Shown: positions 27,143 through 36,112, counted from the first letter of the stretch. The stretch: DNA of 64,000 bases from Mesorhizobium comanense (GCF_005503535.1 NZ_SCNN01000005.1:186001-250000); one strand, 5' to 3'. Notes: a model not told the origin generated them from the sequence alone. Translations and numbers: made by a program.

Positions 27143-27659
27143 CGGTTTGTTTCAACCTCAATCGATTAAATCACAAAATGGCTTTGCCGGCTCTTCTTTC
27201 TTGACCCTTCCGGCCAAGAGGCGCAGTCTCGAAGGCGTCAGATGAAGCCGGCTGTCTTTCGATGGCCTCGCTGCCCCGAGGCGGCCTGCGAGACGCCGCA
27301 GGCATAAGCGATTTGCGCTTCGGAACGACAATGTCGCAACGGACAAAAGGAGCGGAGCATGACGCCACCGGACAGTCCCCCAGGGCTTCAATTGCCATTG
27401 AAGCCGCGGCAGGCATAAGTGCCAGAGGCAGGCGTATACGCCGCCCGACAAACCGTGACCTGCCGTATCCCCGAAAATCAGAGACCACTGGTCGGATCGT
27501 CGGCTGACTGCCGCGAAGCATCCGAGACCGAAAGCCGGTAAACATTCCCGGCAAGTTGGATTGGAAATCCATGAAAGCCCCGTCAGACTGCGGAAGCAGC
27601 GGCGGGGCTTGCATTTTATGGGCCGACCGATGGTCCGACAAACCGCAACAGCAAGCCTA
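27143..27659. other. Gene-free stretch of about 520 bases
   Basis: No frame here has the codon use of neighbouring genes or a recognisable product. Near 27572-27609 an AAGCCCCG/CGGGGCTT stem with a small inner CTGC/GCAG stem is followed by a weak T-rich run and may be a terminator for the cysteine-rich pair. Two loosely similar CGGCAGGCATAAG-type segments occur near 27295-27310 and 27403-27420; I cannot say whether they matter. Confidence 0.5.
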
Positions 27660-27941
27660 TCAGCGGTTCGGAATTCGACTGTCTCCGGTGGCCATGTCTA
27701 TAGTTATGCTGCCGCCGATCCTGACATCGGTGTCGCCGATCTTGAACGACCCATCGTTGCCGGCCGGTAGCGCGTCATCCGGCTCCGGCTGTGGCGCCGG
27801 CTTGGCGATGCGGTAGTCGCCACTGACGCCGGGCAGTTGGGACGAACTGTCGTCGGCGAGAGCCGCGGTGCCCGCCATCGCGGCGCCGGCGAGGGCCGCG
27901 AGGGTGATACGCAAAAGCCTTGGTGTCCGACGACTGGTCAT
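27660..27941 (-). CDS. Small exported protein of unknown function
   Basis: A 93-residue protein. The first 29 residues (MTSRRTPRLL followed by ITLAALAGAAMAG) are a typical signal peptide ending near ALA. The mature part is short, Asp/Pro/Gly-rich, and closes with FKIGDTDVRIGGSITIDMA, which looks like a beta-strand pair. No family recognised. The ribosome site is weak. It lies 68 bases downstream of the clpP-like gene on the same strand. Confidence 0.55.
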   Translation of the reverse strand: MTSRRTPRLLRITLAALAGAAMAGTAALADDSSSQLPGVSGDYRIAKPAPQPEPDDALPAGNDGSFKIGDTDVRIGGSITIDMATGDSRIPNR

Positions 27942-28009
27942 TGGCCAGATATAATCTGACAGCGGAGGCGATGCCACAGGCAGGGCAATCAAATTCCTGC
28001 GCCTGACGA

Positions 28010-28615
28010 TCAAGCCGCCTTCTTGCGGGTGTCGAAGACGTGGTCGACAATGCCCCATTCCTGGGCCTCGCGCGCGGTCATGAAATGGTCGCGGTCCAGC
28101 GTGCGCTCGACCTCTTCGTAGGTGCGGCCGCAATGCTGCGCATAGAGTTCGGTCATGTGCCGCTTGGTCCGGCTTATCCGTTCGGCGTGACGCTGGATAT
28201 CGGAGGCCTGACCCTGGAAGCCGCCCAGCGGCTGGTGCAACAGGACGGTGGCATTTGGCAGCGCAATGCGTCGCCCCGGCGTGCCGGCCATCAGAAGGAA
28301 AGAGCCCATCGACGCGGCAAAGCCCATGCAGACCGTCGACACCGGGCAACTGATGTACTGCATCGTGTCGTAGATGGCGAAGCCGCTGGTCACGACGCCG
28401 CCCGGCGAATTGATGTAGAGAGAGATTTCCTTGTCGGGATTGTCCGATTCCAGCGACAGAAGCTGTGCGCAGACCAGTGCCGAGACATCGTCATTGATCT
28501 CGCCGTTGATGAAGACGATGCGCTCGCGCAAGAGCCGCGAGAAAATGTCGAAGGCGCGTTCGCCGCGGCTGGATTGCTCGATCACCATCGGCACAAGGCT
28601 GGCAATACCGCTCAT
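28010..28615 (-). CDS. clpP: ClpP-type protease subunit (paralogue)
   Basis: A 201-residue ClpP protease. The serine is in [11 protein letters not shown] (most ClpPs have GQAASMG), the histidine in LLHQPLGG and the acid in [15 protein letters not shown]. All three catalytic residues are kept. ClpP forms a 14-subunit chamber that works with ClpX or ClpA. No ATPase partner gene is adjacent, and many rhizobia hold several ClpP copies, so this is probably an accessory paralogue. I use the ATG at 28615 with GGAG seven bases upstream, in preference to the one at 28627. Confidence 0.88.
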   Translation of the reverse strand: MSGIASLVPMVIEQSSRGERAFDIFSRLLRERIVFINGEINDDVSALVCAQLLSLESDNPDKEISLYINSPGGVVTSGFAIYDTMQYISCPVSTVCMGFAASMGSFLLMAGTPGRRIALPNATVLLHQPLGGFQGQASDIQRHAERISRTKRHMTELYAQHCGRTYEEVERTLDRDHFMTAREAQEWGIVDHVFDTRKKAA

Positions 28616-28636
28616 GGTCTTCTCCATTGTATGTGT

Positions 28637-29092
28637 TCAGGCCGCGCGCATCAGCGGCGGGATGTTCGCGGCGACAGGCTTTGCGGTCTCACGCAAGCCC
28701 AGGGAAAGCCTGCAGCCGGCGTTCGCCATGGCAACCGCGGGCATGGCCTTGCGGGCAAAGCCGTCATGGACGATGCGCAGATGCGTGCCGCCGGAGGCTG
28801 TGCGATCGAGGGTGAAAGTAACGACGCTGTCGAGTGGATCGCCCACGATGCCTGCATGCTCGCGCCAGGAATAGCGCAGCAATCGTTCGGGCTGAGCTTC
28901 GAGAACCTCGCATTCGATCGCCGTATCCGATCCGGTGAAGGCAAAGCGGCTGCCGGGTTGCGGCTTCATGTCGTTCGGCATCATCCAGGCGGCCAGCAGT
29001 TCCGGAACCGTCAGCGCCCGCCATACTTTTTCCGGCGGCTCGGCAAGATCGTATTCGAACTCGAGCGCGTCCGCTTCGGTCTCGGTCTTCAT
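28637..29092 (-). CDS. SRPBCC/AHSA1-domain protein
   Basis: A 151-residue protein of the START-like SRPBCC fold, AHSA1 branch: EFEYDLAEPPEKVWRALTVP at the start, PGSRFAFTGS, ERLLRYSWRE and THLRIVHDGF. Such proteins bind small hydrophobic ligands; the ligand here is unknown. The start codon overlaps the stop of the ArsR-type gene by four bases. ArsR-SRPBCC pairs are common in actinobacteria and proteobacteria and usually act as one autoregulated unit. Confidence 0.82.
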   Translation of the reverse strand: MKTETEADALEFEYDLAEPPEKVWRALTVPELLAAWMMPNDMKPQPGSRFAFTGSDTAIECEVLEAQPERLLRYSWREHAGIVGDPLDSVVTFTLDRTASGGTHLRIVHDGFARKAMPAVAMANAGCRLSLGLRETAKPVAANIPPLMRAA

Positions 29093-29403
29093 TGATCCAT
29101 CTCCTTCAAAACGGTCTTCAGTCTTTCGATGCGCTCCGGCCAGAAGGCGCGGTAGCGTTCGATCCAGGAGAGCAGCGGCGTAAGCCCCTTGGGGTCGGCG
29201 CGGTAGTAGGCGTTGCGGCCGGCACGCCGCTCGATCACCAGGCCGGCGCTACGCAAGACCGCCAGGTGCTGGGAGACGGCCGGCTGCGACACCGTCATGC
29301 CGCTGCGCAGCTCCGACACGCTCATCTCGGCCGCGGCGAGCCGTTCGAAGACGGCGCGGCGCGTCGGGTCCGCCAGGGCGCGGAAAATCTCTGCTTCGAT
29401 CAT
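29089..29403 (-). CDS. ArsR-family transcriptional regulator
   Basis: A 104-residue winged-helix protein. IFRALADPTRRAVFERLA and the recognition region MTVSQPAVSQHLAVLRSAGLV followed by RAGRNAYYR are typical of ArsR/SmtB repressors. (The 21-residue region starts at MTVSQ; its key part is SQPAVSQHLAVL.) There is no CxC metal motif in the recognition helix, so it is not an obvious metal sensor. It is encoded upstream of, and overlaps, the SRPBCC gene, as in pairs where the regulator controls itself and its partner. Confidence 0.82.
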   Translation of the reverse strand: MIEAEIFRALADPTRRAVFERLAAAEMSVSELRSGMTVSQPAVSQHLAVLRSAGLVIERRAGRNAYYRADPKGLTPLLSWIERYRAFWPERIERLKTVLKEMDQ

Positions 29404-29513
29404 GGCAAAAGCATAAGTCGATACTTATTGATTTGGCAAGCGATGTTTTGAGACCCATATGCGTGTCCAGCCCATTGCTGCCATTCCTTGACAATCAGCG
29501 GCAGTGCATATAG

Positions 29514-29528
29514 GAACGAAAAGAGAAC
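29514..29528 (+). promoter_or_regulatory. LexA (SOS) box upstream of ssb
   Basis: GAAC-GAAAAGA-GAAC, an exact fit to the alphaproteobacterial LexA operator with seven bases between halves. It ends 100 bases before the ssb ATG. ssb is a regular member of the LexA regulon in this class. Confidence 0.88.
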
Positions 29529-29628
29529 AAAAACCTTGTGGGAAAAGCCAGCCTTGGCAGGCGGGTGACGTGCGCAACCTGTAAGGTGCTGCCACAAAAT
29601 TTGTTTCGGATGAGCGCGGAGAAGTATC

Positions 29629-30150
29629 ATGGCGGGTAGCGTCAACAAGGTCATTCTGGTCGGCAATCTCGGCGCGGATCCTGAAATCCGCCGCCTGAAT
29701 TCCGGCGAGCCGGTCGTCAACATCCGCATCGCCACGTCGGAAAGCTGGCGCGACAAGAATTCCGGCGAGCGCAAGGAAAAGACCGAGTGGCACAATGTCG
29801 TCATCTTCAACGACCAGCTCGCCAAGGTGGCGGAGCAGTATTTGAAGAAGGGCATGAAGGTCTATGTCGAGGGCCAGTTGCAGACCCGCAAATGGCAGGA
29901 CCAGACCGGCGCCGACAAGTACACGACCGAGGTCGTGCTGCAGAAATTCCGCGGCGAGCTGCAGATGCTCGACGGGCGCGGCCAGGGCGAGGGCGGTCAG
30001 GTCGGCGGCTATTCAGGTGGCGGCAGCAGCCGCGGTTCCGATTTCGGCCAGTCCAGCCCGAATGAAAGCTTCAACCGTGGCGGCGGCTCTTCGAGGGGCG
30101 GCGGCGGCGGCGGTTCTTCGCGCGAACTGGACGACGAAATCCCGTTCTGA
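29629..30150 (+). CDS. ssb: Single-stranded DNA-binding protein
   Basis: A 173-residue SSB. The OB-fold domain (residues 1-115) begins [20 protein letters not shown] and contains WHNVVIF and [16 protein letters not shown] Gly/Ser-rich linker follows, and the protein ends in the conserved acidic tip DDEIPF, which recruits repair and replication partners. It covers single-stranded DNA in replication, recombination and SOS repair. A LexA box lies upstream and a good terminator downstream, so it is monocistronic. Confidence 0.95.
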   Translation: MAGSVNKVILVGNLGADPEIRRLNSGEPVVNIRIATSESWRDKNSGERKEKTEWHNVVIFNDQLAKVAEQYLKKGMKVYVEGQLQTRKWQDQTGADKYTTEVVLQKFRGELQMLDGRGQGEGGQVGGYSGGGSSRGSDFGQSSPNESFNRGGGSSRGGGGGGSSRELDDEIPF

Positions 30151-30192
30151 TCGCAGACATGGACGGGCGGCCGACGCCGCGGATGATGCGCG

Positions 30193-30225
30193 CCCCGAAG
30201 GTCCGGCATGGACTTTCGGGGTTTT
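30193..30225 (+). terminator. Rho-independent terminator after ssb
   Basis: Arms CCCCGAAGGTCC (30193-30204) and GGACTTTCGGGG (30210-30221) with one G-T pair, followed by TTTT. Confidence 0.85.
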
Positions 30226-30277
30226 GCATTGTTGATTTCGCCGGAAGCAGGCGGTCAAGGACTGAAAGGACAGGGCA

Positions 30278-30703
30278 ATGAAGGCACGGGTGAAATGGGT
30301 CGAGGAGCGCACTTTCGTCGGCGAGTCCGGCAGCGGCCACAAGCTCGTGCTGGGCACTGCCTCCGGTGCTGAAGGCCGGACGCCGGGGCCGAGCCCGATG
30401 GAACTGGTTCTGATCGGCACCGGCGGCTGTTCGGCCTATGATGTCGTGCACATTCTCGAAAAGGGGCGTGAGGCGGTCGAGGACTGCGTGGTCGAACTCG
30501 ATGCCGACCGAGCCGAGACCGAGCCGAAAGTGTTCACCCGCATCCATATGCATTTCATCGTCAAGGGCCGCGCGCTCTCGCACGACAAGGTCAAGCGCGC
30601 GATCGACCTGTCGATCGACAAGTACTGCTCTGCCTCGGCCATGATGGCCAAGACCGCCACGATCACGCATGATTTCGAAGTGGTCGACACAGCGGCGAAG
30701 TAG
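30278..30703 (+). CDS. OsmC-family peroxiredoxin-like protein
   Basis: A 141-residue OsmC/YhfA-family protein. The two redox cysteines of the family are in GTGGCSAYDVV (about residue 51) and in DKYCSASAM (about residue 117). OsmC proteins reduce organic hydroperoxides with thiols; the YhfA branch, which this resembles in length and PGPSPMELVL, is less well characterised. A GAAAGGACAGG site precedes the ATG. It is convergent with the DUF4440-like gene. Confidence 0.85.
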   Translation: MKARVKWVEERTFVGESGSGHKLVLGTASGAEGRTPGPSPMELVLIGTGGCSAYDVVHILEKGREAVEDCVVELDADRAETEPKVFTRIHMHFIVKGRALSHDKVKRAIDLSIDKYCSASAMMAKTATITHDFEVVDTAAK

Positions 30704-30741
30704 GGGCAGCCGGCGACCGCTTCATGGGAATGCCGCCTGGC

Positions 30742-31110
30742 CTATGAGGCCGCACGCGTTCCCTGGTGGAACACGAGCCGCCAGTTTCCGTCGCGGCGCG
30801 ACCAGACGGAGCTGCGCAATGACGCCACGGCATTCCCTGTCTTGGGTCGCAGGCGATAGGTGAGGAGCACAACCTCCGGAGCCAACTGGACTGCCCGGAT
30901 GTTGGTCATCTCCAGATGATCGTCGGGCACCGGCCCATCTTCGGAGGCTGTCAGCGCGGCCAGGATTGACCGCTTGTCGTATTCATGGCCGGACTTGCCG
31001 AACTCGATCATGTCGTCGTCCAGGACAGCGTCGAGAAAATCCGGATCGGAGCGCGTTGGCGCCTTCAACAGTGCCAGTTCCAGTTCGACAATCCTTGGAT
31101 CGACAGTCAT
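30742..31110 (-). CDS. DUF4440/SnoaL-like small protein
   Basis: A 122-residue single-domain protein of the NTF2-like fold: ELELALLKAPTRSDPDFLDAV, DDDMIEFGKSGHEYDKRSI and the closing strands SSVWSRRDGNWRLVFHQGT are the usual DUF4440 pattern. Members may be enzymes or binding proteins; nothing here indicates which. The marC-type gene ends... in the same direction 8 bases upstream of this start, so the two may be co-transcribed. Confidence 0.75.
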   Translation of the reverse strand: MTVDPRIVELELALLKAPTRSDPDFLDAVLDDDMIEFGKSGHEYDKRSILAALTASEDGPVPDDHLEMTNIRAVQLAPEVVLLTYRLRPKTGNAVASLRSSVWSRRDGNWRLVFHQGTRAAS

Positions 31111-31118
31111 TTCAAATG

Positions 31119-31748
31119 CTACCCAACCATCAGCGCCTTGATTCCGTCGGCCACGAACTGCACGGCCAGCGCCGCCAGGATGACGCCGAGCAGGCGGGTC
31201 AGGATCGAGCGGCCGGTCTGGCCGAGGATGCGGTCGATGCGCTCCGACAGCACGAACACCAGGTAGGTGATGACCAGGCAGGCAAAGATGATGCCGACGA
31301 GTGCCGCCTGCGCGGCAAAGCCCTGGAACGAGCCGGAGAGCAGCACCGTCGCCGAAATCGCGCCGGGGCCGGCGATCAGCGGGATTGCCAGCGGGAAAGC
31401 GGCGATGTTGTGGATCATGTCCTTGGTGATGGCGACGTCGCCGATCTTCTCCTTGCGGTCCTGCCGGCGCTCGAACACCATTTCGAAGGCGATGAAGAAC
31501 AGCAGGAAACCGCCGGCGACGCGGAAGGCCGGCAGCGTGATGCCGAACACCGACAGGATCGAGGCGCCGGCGATGGCGAACAGGGCCATCACCAGGAAGC
31601 CGATGACCGAGGCGCGCACCGACACTTGCTGGCGCTCGTCGCGGTTCATGCCGCGTGTCACGGCAAGAAACAGCGGCGCCAGGCCGGGCGGATCGATGGT
31701 CACCAGAATGGTGACGAAGGCGTTGAACAGGCTGTCGAAGCTCGGCAT
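31119..31748 (-). CDS. MarC-family integral membrane protein
   Basis: A 209-residue protein with six predicted membrane segments. FVTILVTIDPPGLAPLFLAV near the start, GFLLFFIAFEMVF and PLAIPLIAGPGAISATVLL are typical of MarC/UPF0056. Despite the name, MarC is not a proven drug-resistance protein and its role is unclear. The ATG at 31748 has GAGGGG eight bases upstream; an extension to 31799 is unlikely. It is followed at eight bases by the DUF4440-like gene. Confidence 0.85.
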   Translation of the reverse strand: MPSFDSLFNAFVTILVTIDPPGLAPLFLAVTRGMNRDERQQVSVRASVIGFLVMALFAIAGASILSVFGITLPAFRVAGGFLLFFIAFEMVFERRQDRKEKIGDVAITKDMIHNIAAFPLAIPLIAGPGAISATVLLSGSFQGFAAQAALVGIIFACLVITYLVFVLSERIDRILGQTGRSILTRLLGVILAALAVQFVADGIKALMVG

Positions 31749-31838
31749 CTCTGACCCCTCCCGCCGGGCCAGGCCCGTACCGCGATATTGGTAGAGCAAA
31801 GCCTGGTCGGTGGGAACAGTCAGGGTTGTGAAACCCGC

Positions 31839-32216
31839 TCAGCTGGCAGCGCCGCAGTAGGCTTCAAGACGATAGCCGTCGGGATCGACGACGAACGCGG
31901 CGTAATAGTCTTGGCCATAGTCCAAGCGCAGGCCCGGCGCGCCATTGTCGCGCCCGCCCGCACGCACGGCACCGGCATGGAACGCATCGACACTGTCTCG
32001 CGTCGGTGCGGTGAAGCAGAAATGCAGGCCGGATTTTTCGTCCGCCGGCACCGGCCGGGACGCTTCGTTCACCCACAATGCGACACCTTGCGCGCCATAA
32101 CCCAGCGATCCCTGCGACTGGCTCAGGCAGCTGTACCCCAGCGGCTTCAGCGCGGCGTCGTAGAAGCGCTTGGAGGCGTTGCAGTCGCGAACGCCGATCG
32201 AGACGTGATCGAACAT
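31839..32216 (-). CDS. VOC-family (glyoxalase/bleomycin resistance) protein
   Basis: A 125-residue VOC-fold protein: MFDHVSIGVRDCNASKRFYD at the start, GLHFCFTAPTR in the middle and DPDGYRLEAYC near the end, giving a possible His-His-Glu metal site. Substrate unknown. GGAG lies five bases before the ATG at 32216. It follows the gene at 32231-32779 after 14 bases and is probably co-transcribed with it, opposite the AraC-type gene. Confidence 0.82.
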   Translation of the reverse strand: MFDHVSIGVRDCNASKRFYDAALKPLGYSCLSQSQGSLGYGAQGVALWVNEASRPVPADEKSGLHFCFTAPTRDSVDAFHAGAVRAGGRDNGAPGLRLDYGQDYYAAFVVDPDGYRLEAYCGAAS

Positions 32217-32230
32217 GTTTTTCTCCATTG

Positions 32231-32779
32231 TTACAAGGTGTTGTCAGGTTGAATTGCCGTAACGCGGCGTGCCAGGAATTCCACCTCCAGCCGCCAGGTC
32301 GCGCCATCGTCGTGCGAGCGTTCGCCGAGCCATCGGAACGAATTTTCGGTGATCCGCGAAAAACTCCAGCGCACCGACGAACCGCTGCCGTCGGCACCGA
32401 CCTGCACGATCCTGTCGCCCTCGGCACGGCCGGACTGCCGGCTGTAATACTGATTGCGCGGGTCACTCCAGAATATGTGCCAGGCATCCGCGCCGGGGTC
32501 GTAGAGGCGCAGCGTCGTCCCGTAGAACGTCCATTTGCCAAGGGCGGGCGAGGGGCCGGCGTCACGTGCCGGGAGGATCCAGACGTCCTGGATGGCGCGG
32601 CCCTCCAGCACCCAGCCGAAATGCACCTCGCCGCGTCCGGTCAGCACGGTGCCGTCCTCGAGGTGGCGCGATGCGTCGAACGTCCAGGCGCCGACGAAGC
32701 GGCCGTAGAGGTTCAGCTTCCCGGCAAGCCCCTCGATCGGTCCGGGACTGTGCAAAGCTTCGGCAAAGGGGTCGAACAT
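32231..32779 (-). CDS. Conserved-type protein of unknown function
   Basis: A 182-residue protein with many Trp and Gly residues: GAWTFDASRHLEDGTV, HFGWVLEGRAIQDVWI, KWTFYGTTLRLYDP and WHIFWSDPRN. The run of strand-like segments with regular Trp suggests a small beta-barrel, similar in feel to DUF1579-type or lipocalin-like proteins. I cannot assign a family firmly. It is the first gene of a short unit with the VOC protein and is divergent from the AraC-type regulator, whose start is 84 bases away. Confidence 0.6.
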   Translation of the reverse strand: MFDPFAEALHSPGPIEGLAGKLNLYGRFVGAWTFDASRHLEDGTVLTGRGEVHFGWVLEGRAIQDVWILPARDAGPSPALGKWTFYGTTLRLYDPGADAWHIFWSDPRNQYYSRQSGRAEGDRIVQVGADGSGSSVRWSFSRITENSFRWLGERSHDDGATWRLEVEFLARRVTAIQPDNTL

Positions 32780-32863
32780 GGCGCGGTCTCTTCTTGTCAG
32801 GAGACCGATAGGAGTAGGCGGCGGCGCACTTCCGGGCTTGGGAAAAATTGCTATATCTGGGCG

Positions 32864-33682
32864 ATGACCGCGATCACCCGCACCCTCGCATCCGGACCCG
32901 GTTGGCATGTGGCGGACGTGATCTGCACCGCCCGCGCCGGCGATCCGCCTTTCGAGGAAGCGCATCAGGATTTCTGCGTCGCCGTGGTCACCAGCGGCAC
33001 ATTCCGCTATCGCGCACCACAGGGCACAGCCATGCTGGCGCCTGGCGCGCTTCTGCTCGGCAATTCCGGCACCTGCTATGAATGCGGGCACGAGCATGGC
33101 GGTGGCGACCGCTGTATCTCGTTTCATTTCCGGCCGGCCTATATGGAAAGGATCGTCGCTCACGTGCCCGGCGCCAGGGCGCTCGACTTCGGAGCGCCGC
33201 GCCTGCCGCCTCTGCCGGCCCTGGCAGCGCTGCTGGCCGAGATGGAGGCCGCGCGCGAGACGAGCGAGGCCAGCTTGTTCGAGGAACTCGGACTGCGTAT
33301 CGCCGGTGCCGCCGTGGCAGCCGCCTCGGGCACGACGCCTCTCGCGCGCACCCCGAGCCGCCGCGATCAGAAACGGGTCGCCGAAGCGGTGCGGCGTATC
33401 GAGATCGAAGCCGACGCACCGGTTTCGTTATCGATGCTTGCCAGCGAAACCGCGACCAGCCCGTATCATTTCTTGCGTACCTTCCGGCAGGTAGCCGGCA
33501 TGACGCCTTACCAGTTCCTGCTGAAGACCCGCCTGCATCGCGCCGCCGTCCGGCTGCGCATGTCGCCCGATGCCATCTCCACGATCGCTTTCGAGGCCGG
33601 CTTCAACGATCTGTCGACCTTCAACCGCCGGTTCCGAAACGTCATGGGCCAGACGCCGGGCCGCTATCGCGCAGAGCGCTGA
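32864..33682 (+). CDS. AraC-family transcriptional regulator
   Basis: A 272-residue regulator. The N-terminal cupin-like part (about 1-110) has HQDFCVAVVTSGTFRYRA and a cysteine/histidine cluster CYECGHEHGGGDRC. The C-terminal pair of helix-turn-helix motifs is in SLSMLASETATSPYHFLRTF and AISTIAFEAGFNDLSTFNRR, closing with GQTPGRYR. The effector is unknown. It diverges from the two-gene unit at 31839-32779, which is the natural target candidate. Confidence 0.87.
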   Translation: MTAITRTLASGPGWHVADVICTARAGDPPFEEAHQDFCVAVVTSGTFRYRAPQGTAMLAPGALLLGNSGTCYECGHEHGGGDRCISFHFRPAYMERIVAHVPGARALDFGAPRLPPLPALAALLAEMEAARETSEASLFEELGLRIAGAAVAAASGTTPLARTPSRRDQKRVAEAVRRIEIEADAPVSLSMLASETATSPYHFLRTFRQVAGMTPYQFLLKTRLHRAAVRLRMSPDAISTIAFEAGFNDLSTFNRRFRNVMGQTPGRYRAER

Positions 33683-33705
33683 CAACGATTCCCGGTCCCG
33701 CGGCG

Positions 33706-34326
33706 TCAGTCCGTGGTCGGCCCGCACCAGCCGGGCAGATAGTTCGCTTCCGCGCCCTTGGCCAGGACGAGGGCTTCCTTCATCGCCTTGTCGAAATTCT
33801 TCGTCACGGCATCCCGGTCGATGCGCCGGCGCAGGAAATCCGCCCAGATGAATTCGCTGAACGGCGTCGTGTCCTTGGCGTAGCCGCCCAGCCGGCGCAG
33901 TTCGCCCGCCATGCTGCGGTAAGGGTCGTCGACGAGCTCGCCGATGGTCTTGGGGATCGCCGCATAGTCGCGGCGCTGGCCGTTTGCGTCGAAAGGATGC
34001 ATCCAGCCCCTGTTGTCGAGCATGAAAAGAAACGCGTCCTTGTCGAGGGCCGACAAGTCGCTGATCACCGTTACGAGCACGTCCTTGACCCCTTCCTCGA
34101 GCAAGGCGCGCGCCAGATGATGATGATCGGTGACATAGTTGCGTCTTTTCGGTCCCAGCACCACGGGAACCATGTGCTTGCCAAGGAAGGCGCCTGTCTT
34201 GGCCGCACTCTGCGAACGGATCATCTGGCGCTTCAGCTCGACCTCGCGCATGCCGACGGTAATCTGCGTCGGCCGCAGTTCCTTGACCGGAACCGGGGTC
34301 ACCAGCGGCTCTCTGAGCACGATCAT
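33706..34326 (-). CDS. ParB-like nuclease-fold protein (ParBc_2 type)
   Basis: A 206-residue protein. ELRPTQITVGMREVELKRQM, then FLGKHMVPVVLGPKRRNYVT and DHHHLARALLEEG, is the pattern of the ParBc_2 branch of the ParB/sulfiredoxin-like fold. The C-terminal half (FLMLDNRGWMHPFD, FIWADFLRRRID) is typical of the same group. There is no DNA-binding helix-turn-helix of chromosomal ParB, so a partition role is not implied. Its start overlaps the stop of the SulP gene by four bases (ATGA), an unusual partnership. Function unknown. Confidence 0.7.
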   Translation of the reverse strand: MIVLREPLVTPVPVKELRPTQITVGMREVELKRQMIRSQSAAKTGAFLGKHMVPVVLGPKRRNYVTDHHHLARALLEEGVKDVLVTVISDLSALDKDAFLFMLDNRGWMHPFDANGQRRDYAAIPKTIGELVDDPYRSMAGELRRLGGYAKDTTPFSEFIWADFLRRRIDRDAVTKNFDKAMKEALVLAKGAEANYLPGWCGPTTD

Positions 34327-36026
34327 GCGGGGCTCTCCTGTTTTTCCGGCGGCGGACCGGCATGCAGCGCCCTGACGGCGGCATCGACGCTGTGGAAGAT
34401 CCGCTGCGGGCCGACAAGGTCGATGATGCCGAAGCGGGCCAGGGCAGCCTGGGCGCGTACCGATTCCATGCGAGCAATGGCGAATATTGCGCCCGCATTG
34501 CGGCAATGGGTGATGGTTTCGATCAATGCCTGGGCGGCGGTGTAGTCGATCTCGACAATGTTACTGGCTTCCAGGACGACGAGCTTCACGTCACCCTTTC
34601 CGGCATCGACCAATTGGCAAAAGCCGCGCTTGAAGCGGTCGGCATTGACGAAGGACAGCGGCGCCTGGAACGCCGCGACCAGCACGCCGGGCGTCTGATT
34701 CCCCGGCGCTCCTTGGGTTGGCGGCCACCAGACCGATGTTCCGGGCACCTGGTCGAGCTCGATGGGCTGCGTGCGTGTCGCGCTCCAGACGCCATGCAGC
34801 AGCGAAAGACCGATGCCGATGGCAACGCCGATCTGGATCGGCAGCGCAACGATCGCCACCATCGTGATCAGGATCAGCACGAATTCGATCGGGGCCTGGC
34901 GGTAGACATTGGCGAACACCTGCCAGCGCAGAATGCGCTGCGCCACGAACAGAAGCACGCCCGCGAGGGCTGCCTGCGGAACGCTGGCAAGCAGGCCGCC
35001 GCCAAACGCGCCGAGCGCCAGGACGATGGCGGCCGCGACGAGGCCCGCCACTTGCGAATGCCCGCCTGTCTGGGCGGCGATCGCCGTGCGAGGGGGACTG
35101 GCATTGACCGGAAAGCCCCCGAACAGGCCGGAAGCGACGCCGCCGGCGCCGACGCCGACGAAATCGCGGTTGACGTCGGGCGCCTCGCCCTGGGGCGGCA
35201 CGAAGGAACGGGCGGTTGCCGCCGTCTGGACCATGACGACGATGGCGATCAGCAAAGCCAGTGGCAACAGCGCCTGGATGTCATCGAGGCCGGCCAGGGG
35301 AAGGCTGGCCCGGGGCAGGCCGTTCGGCAACGCGCCGAGCACGGCGACGCCACGGTTTGCCAGACCGAGCACGATGACGGCCAGCGTCGCCAGCACGAGC
35401 CCGATCAGGGCTCCGGGAATGCGTGCGCTGATGCGCTCGCAGACAAAGACGATGAGGAACACGCCAAGGCCCAGGATCAGGCTCCACGGGTTGGTGAGGT
35501 GGATATTGGCGGCAATCTCGCCGACGCGTTGCAGCGTCTCTCCGCTTTCCGCCGGCAGGCCAAGCAGTCCCGGCAGTTGCGAGACGATGATGTGGATCGA
35601 GATGCCGGCAAGGAAACCGGTGGTGACCGGAACCGACAGGAGGTCGGCGATCCAGCCGAGTCGAAGCAGGCCGCAAAGGATGACCAGCGCTCCAACCATC
35701 ACCGCCAGTGTCGCCGCCATCGCGAGATATTGCGGCGAGCCGCTGGCCGCCAGCAAGGCCAGGCCTCCGGCAAAAAGCGGCGTGATGGTCGAATCCGCGC
35801 CGGCCGACAGGTAACGGTTGGCGCCGAAGGCCGCGAACGCCACCGAACCGGCGACGAAGACGAAAAAACCGATTTCGGGTGCGAAGCCGCCGAGCCGCGC
35901 CGTCGCCATCTGTTCGGGAATTGCGATCGCCGCCAGGGTGAAGCCGGCAATGAGGTCGCCATTGATGTTCGCCGGCGTCCAGCCGCGCAGCGATTGGAAG
36001 GGCAGCCAGGAGGCCAGATTCGTCAT
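34323..36026 (-). CDS. SulP-family anion transporter with STAS domain
   Basis: A 567-residue membrane protein. A SulP/SLC26 permease of 10-14 membrane segments (about residues 20-420, with LAAIAIPEQMATARLGGF and GFPVNASPPRTAIAAQTGGH) is followed by a cytoplasmic STAS domain (about 450-555). SulP proteins move sulfate, bicarbonate or other anions; the substrate cannot be read here. No carbonic anhydrase is fused or adjacent. The start at 36026 gives the LPFQSLRGW opening usual for the family. The coding end overlaps the ParB-like gene. Confidence 0.85.
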   Translation of the reverse strand: MTNLASWLPFQSLRGWTPANINGDLIAGFTLAAIAIPEQMATARLGGFAPEIGFFVFVAGSVAFAAFGANRYLSAGADSTITPLFAGGLALLAASGSPQYLAMAATLAVMVGALVILCGLLRLGWIADLLSVPVTTGFLAGISIHIIVSQLPGLLGLPAESGETLQRVGEIAANIHLTNPWSLILGLGVFLIVFVCERISARIPGALIGLVLATLAVIVLGLANRGVAVLGALPNGLPRASLPLAGLDDIQALLPLALLIAIVVMVQTAATARSFVPPQGEAPDVNRDFVGVGAGGVASGLFGGFPVNASPPRTAIAAQTGGHSQVAGLVAAAIVLALGAFGGGLLASVPQAALAGVLLFVAQRILRWQVFANVYRQAPIEFVLILITMVAIVALPIQIGVAIGIGLSLLHGVWSATRTQPIELDQVPGTSVWWPPTQGAPGNQTPGVLVAAFQAPLSFVNADRFKRGFCQLVDAGKGDVKLVVLEASNIVEIDYTAAQALIETITHCRNAGAIFAIARMESVRAQAALARFGIIDLVGPQRIFHSVDAAVRALHAGPPPEKQESPA

Positions 36027-36112
36027 GGGGCAGGCCTTTGCTGGAAAGACACCCAACAGGCGGCTTTTGCCGCGACGGTCCTGAAAAGCACCTTGGCCAT
36101 ATCGTCGCAATC

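Noticed and set aside
27171..27641. A 156-codon minus-strand frame in the gap after the cysteine-repeat genes
   Set aside because: Residue content is unlike real proteins, there is no recognisable motif, and other frames over the same DNA are equally open.
33706..34326. ParB-like protein as a plasmid or chromosome partition gene
   Set aside because: It lacks the helix-turn-helix and dimer domain of partition ParB, and no parA is present.
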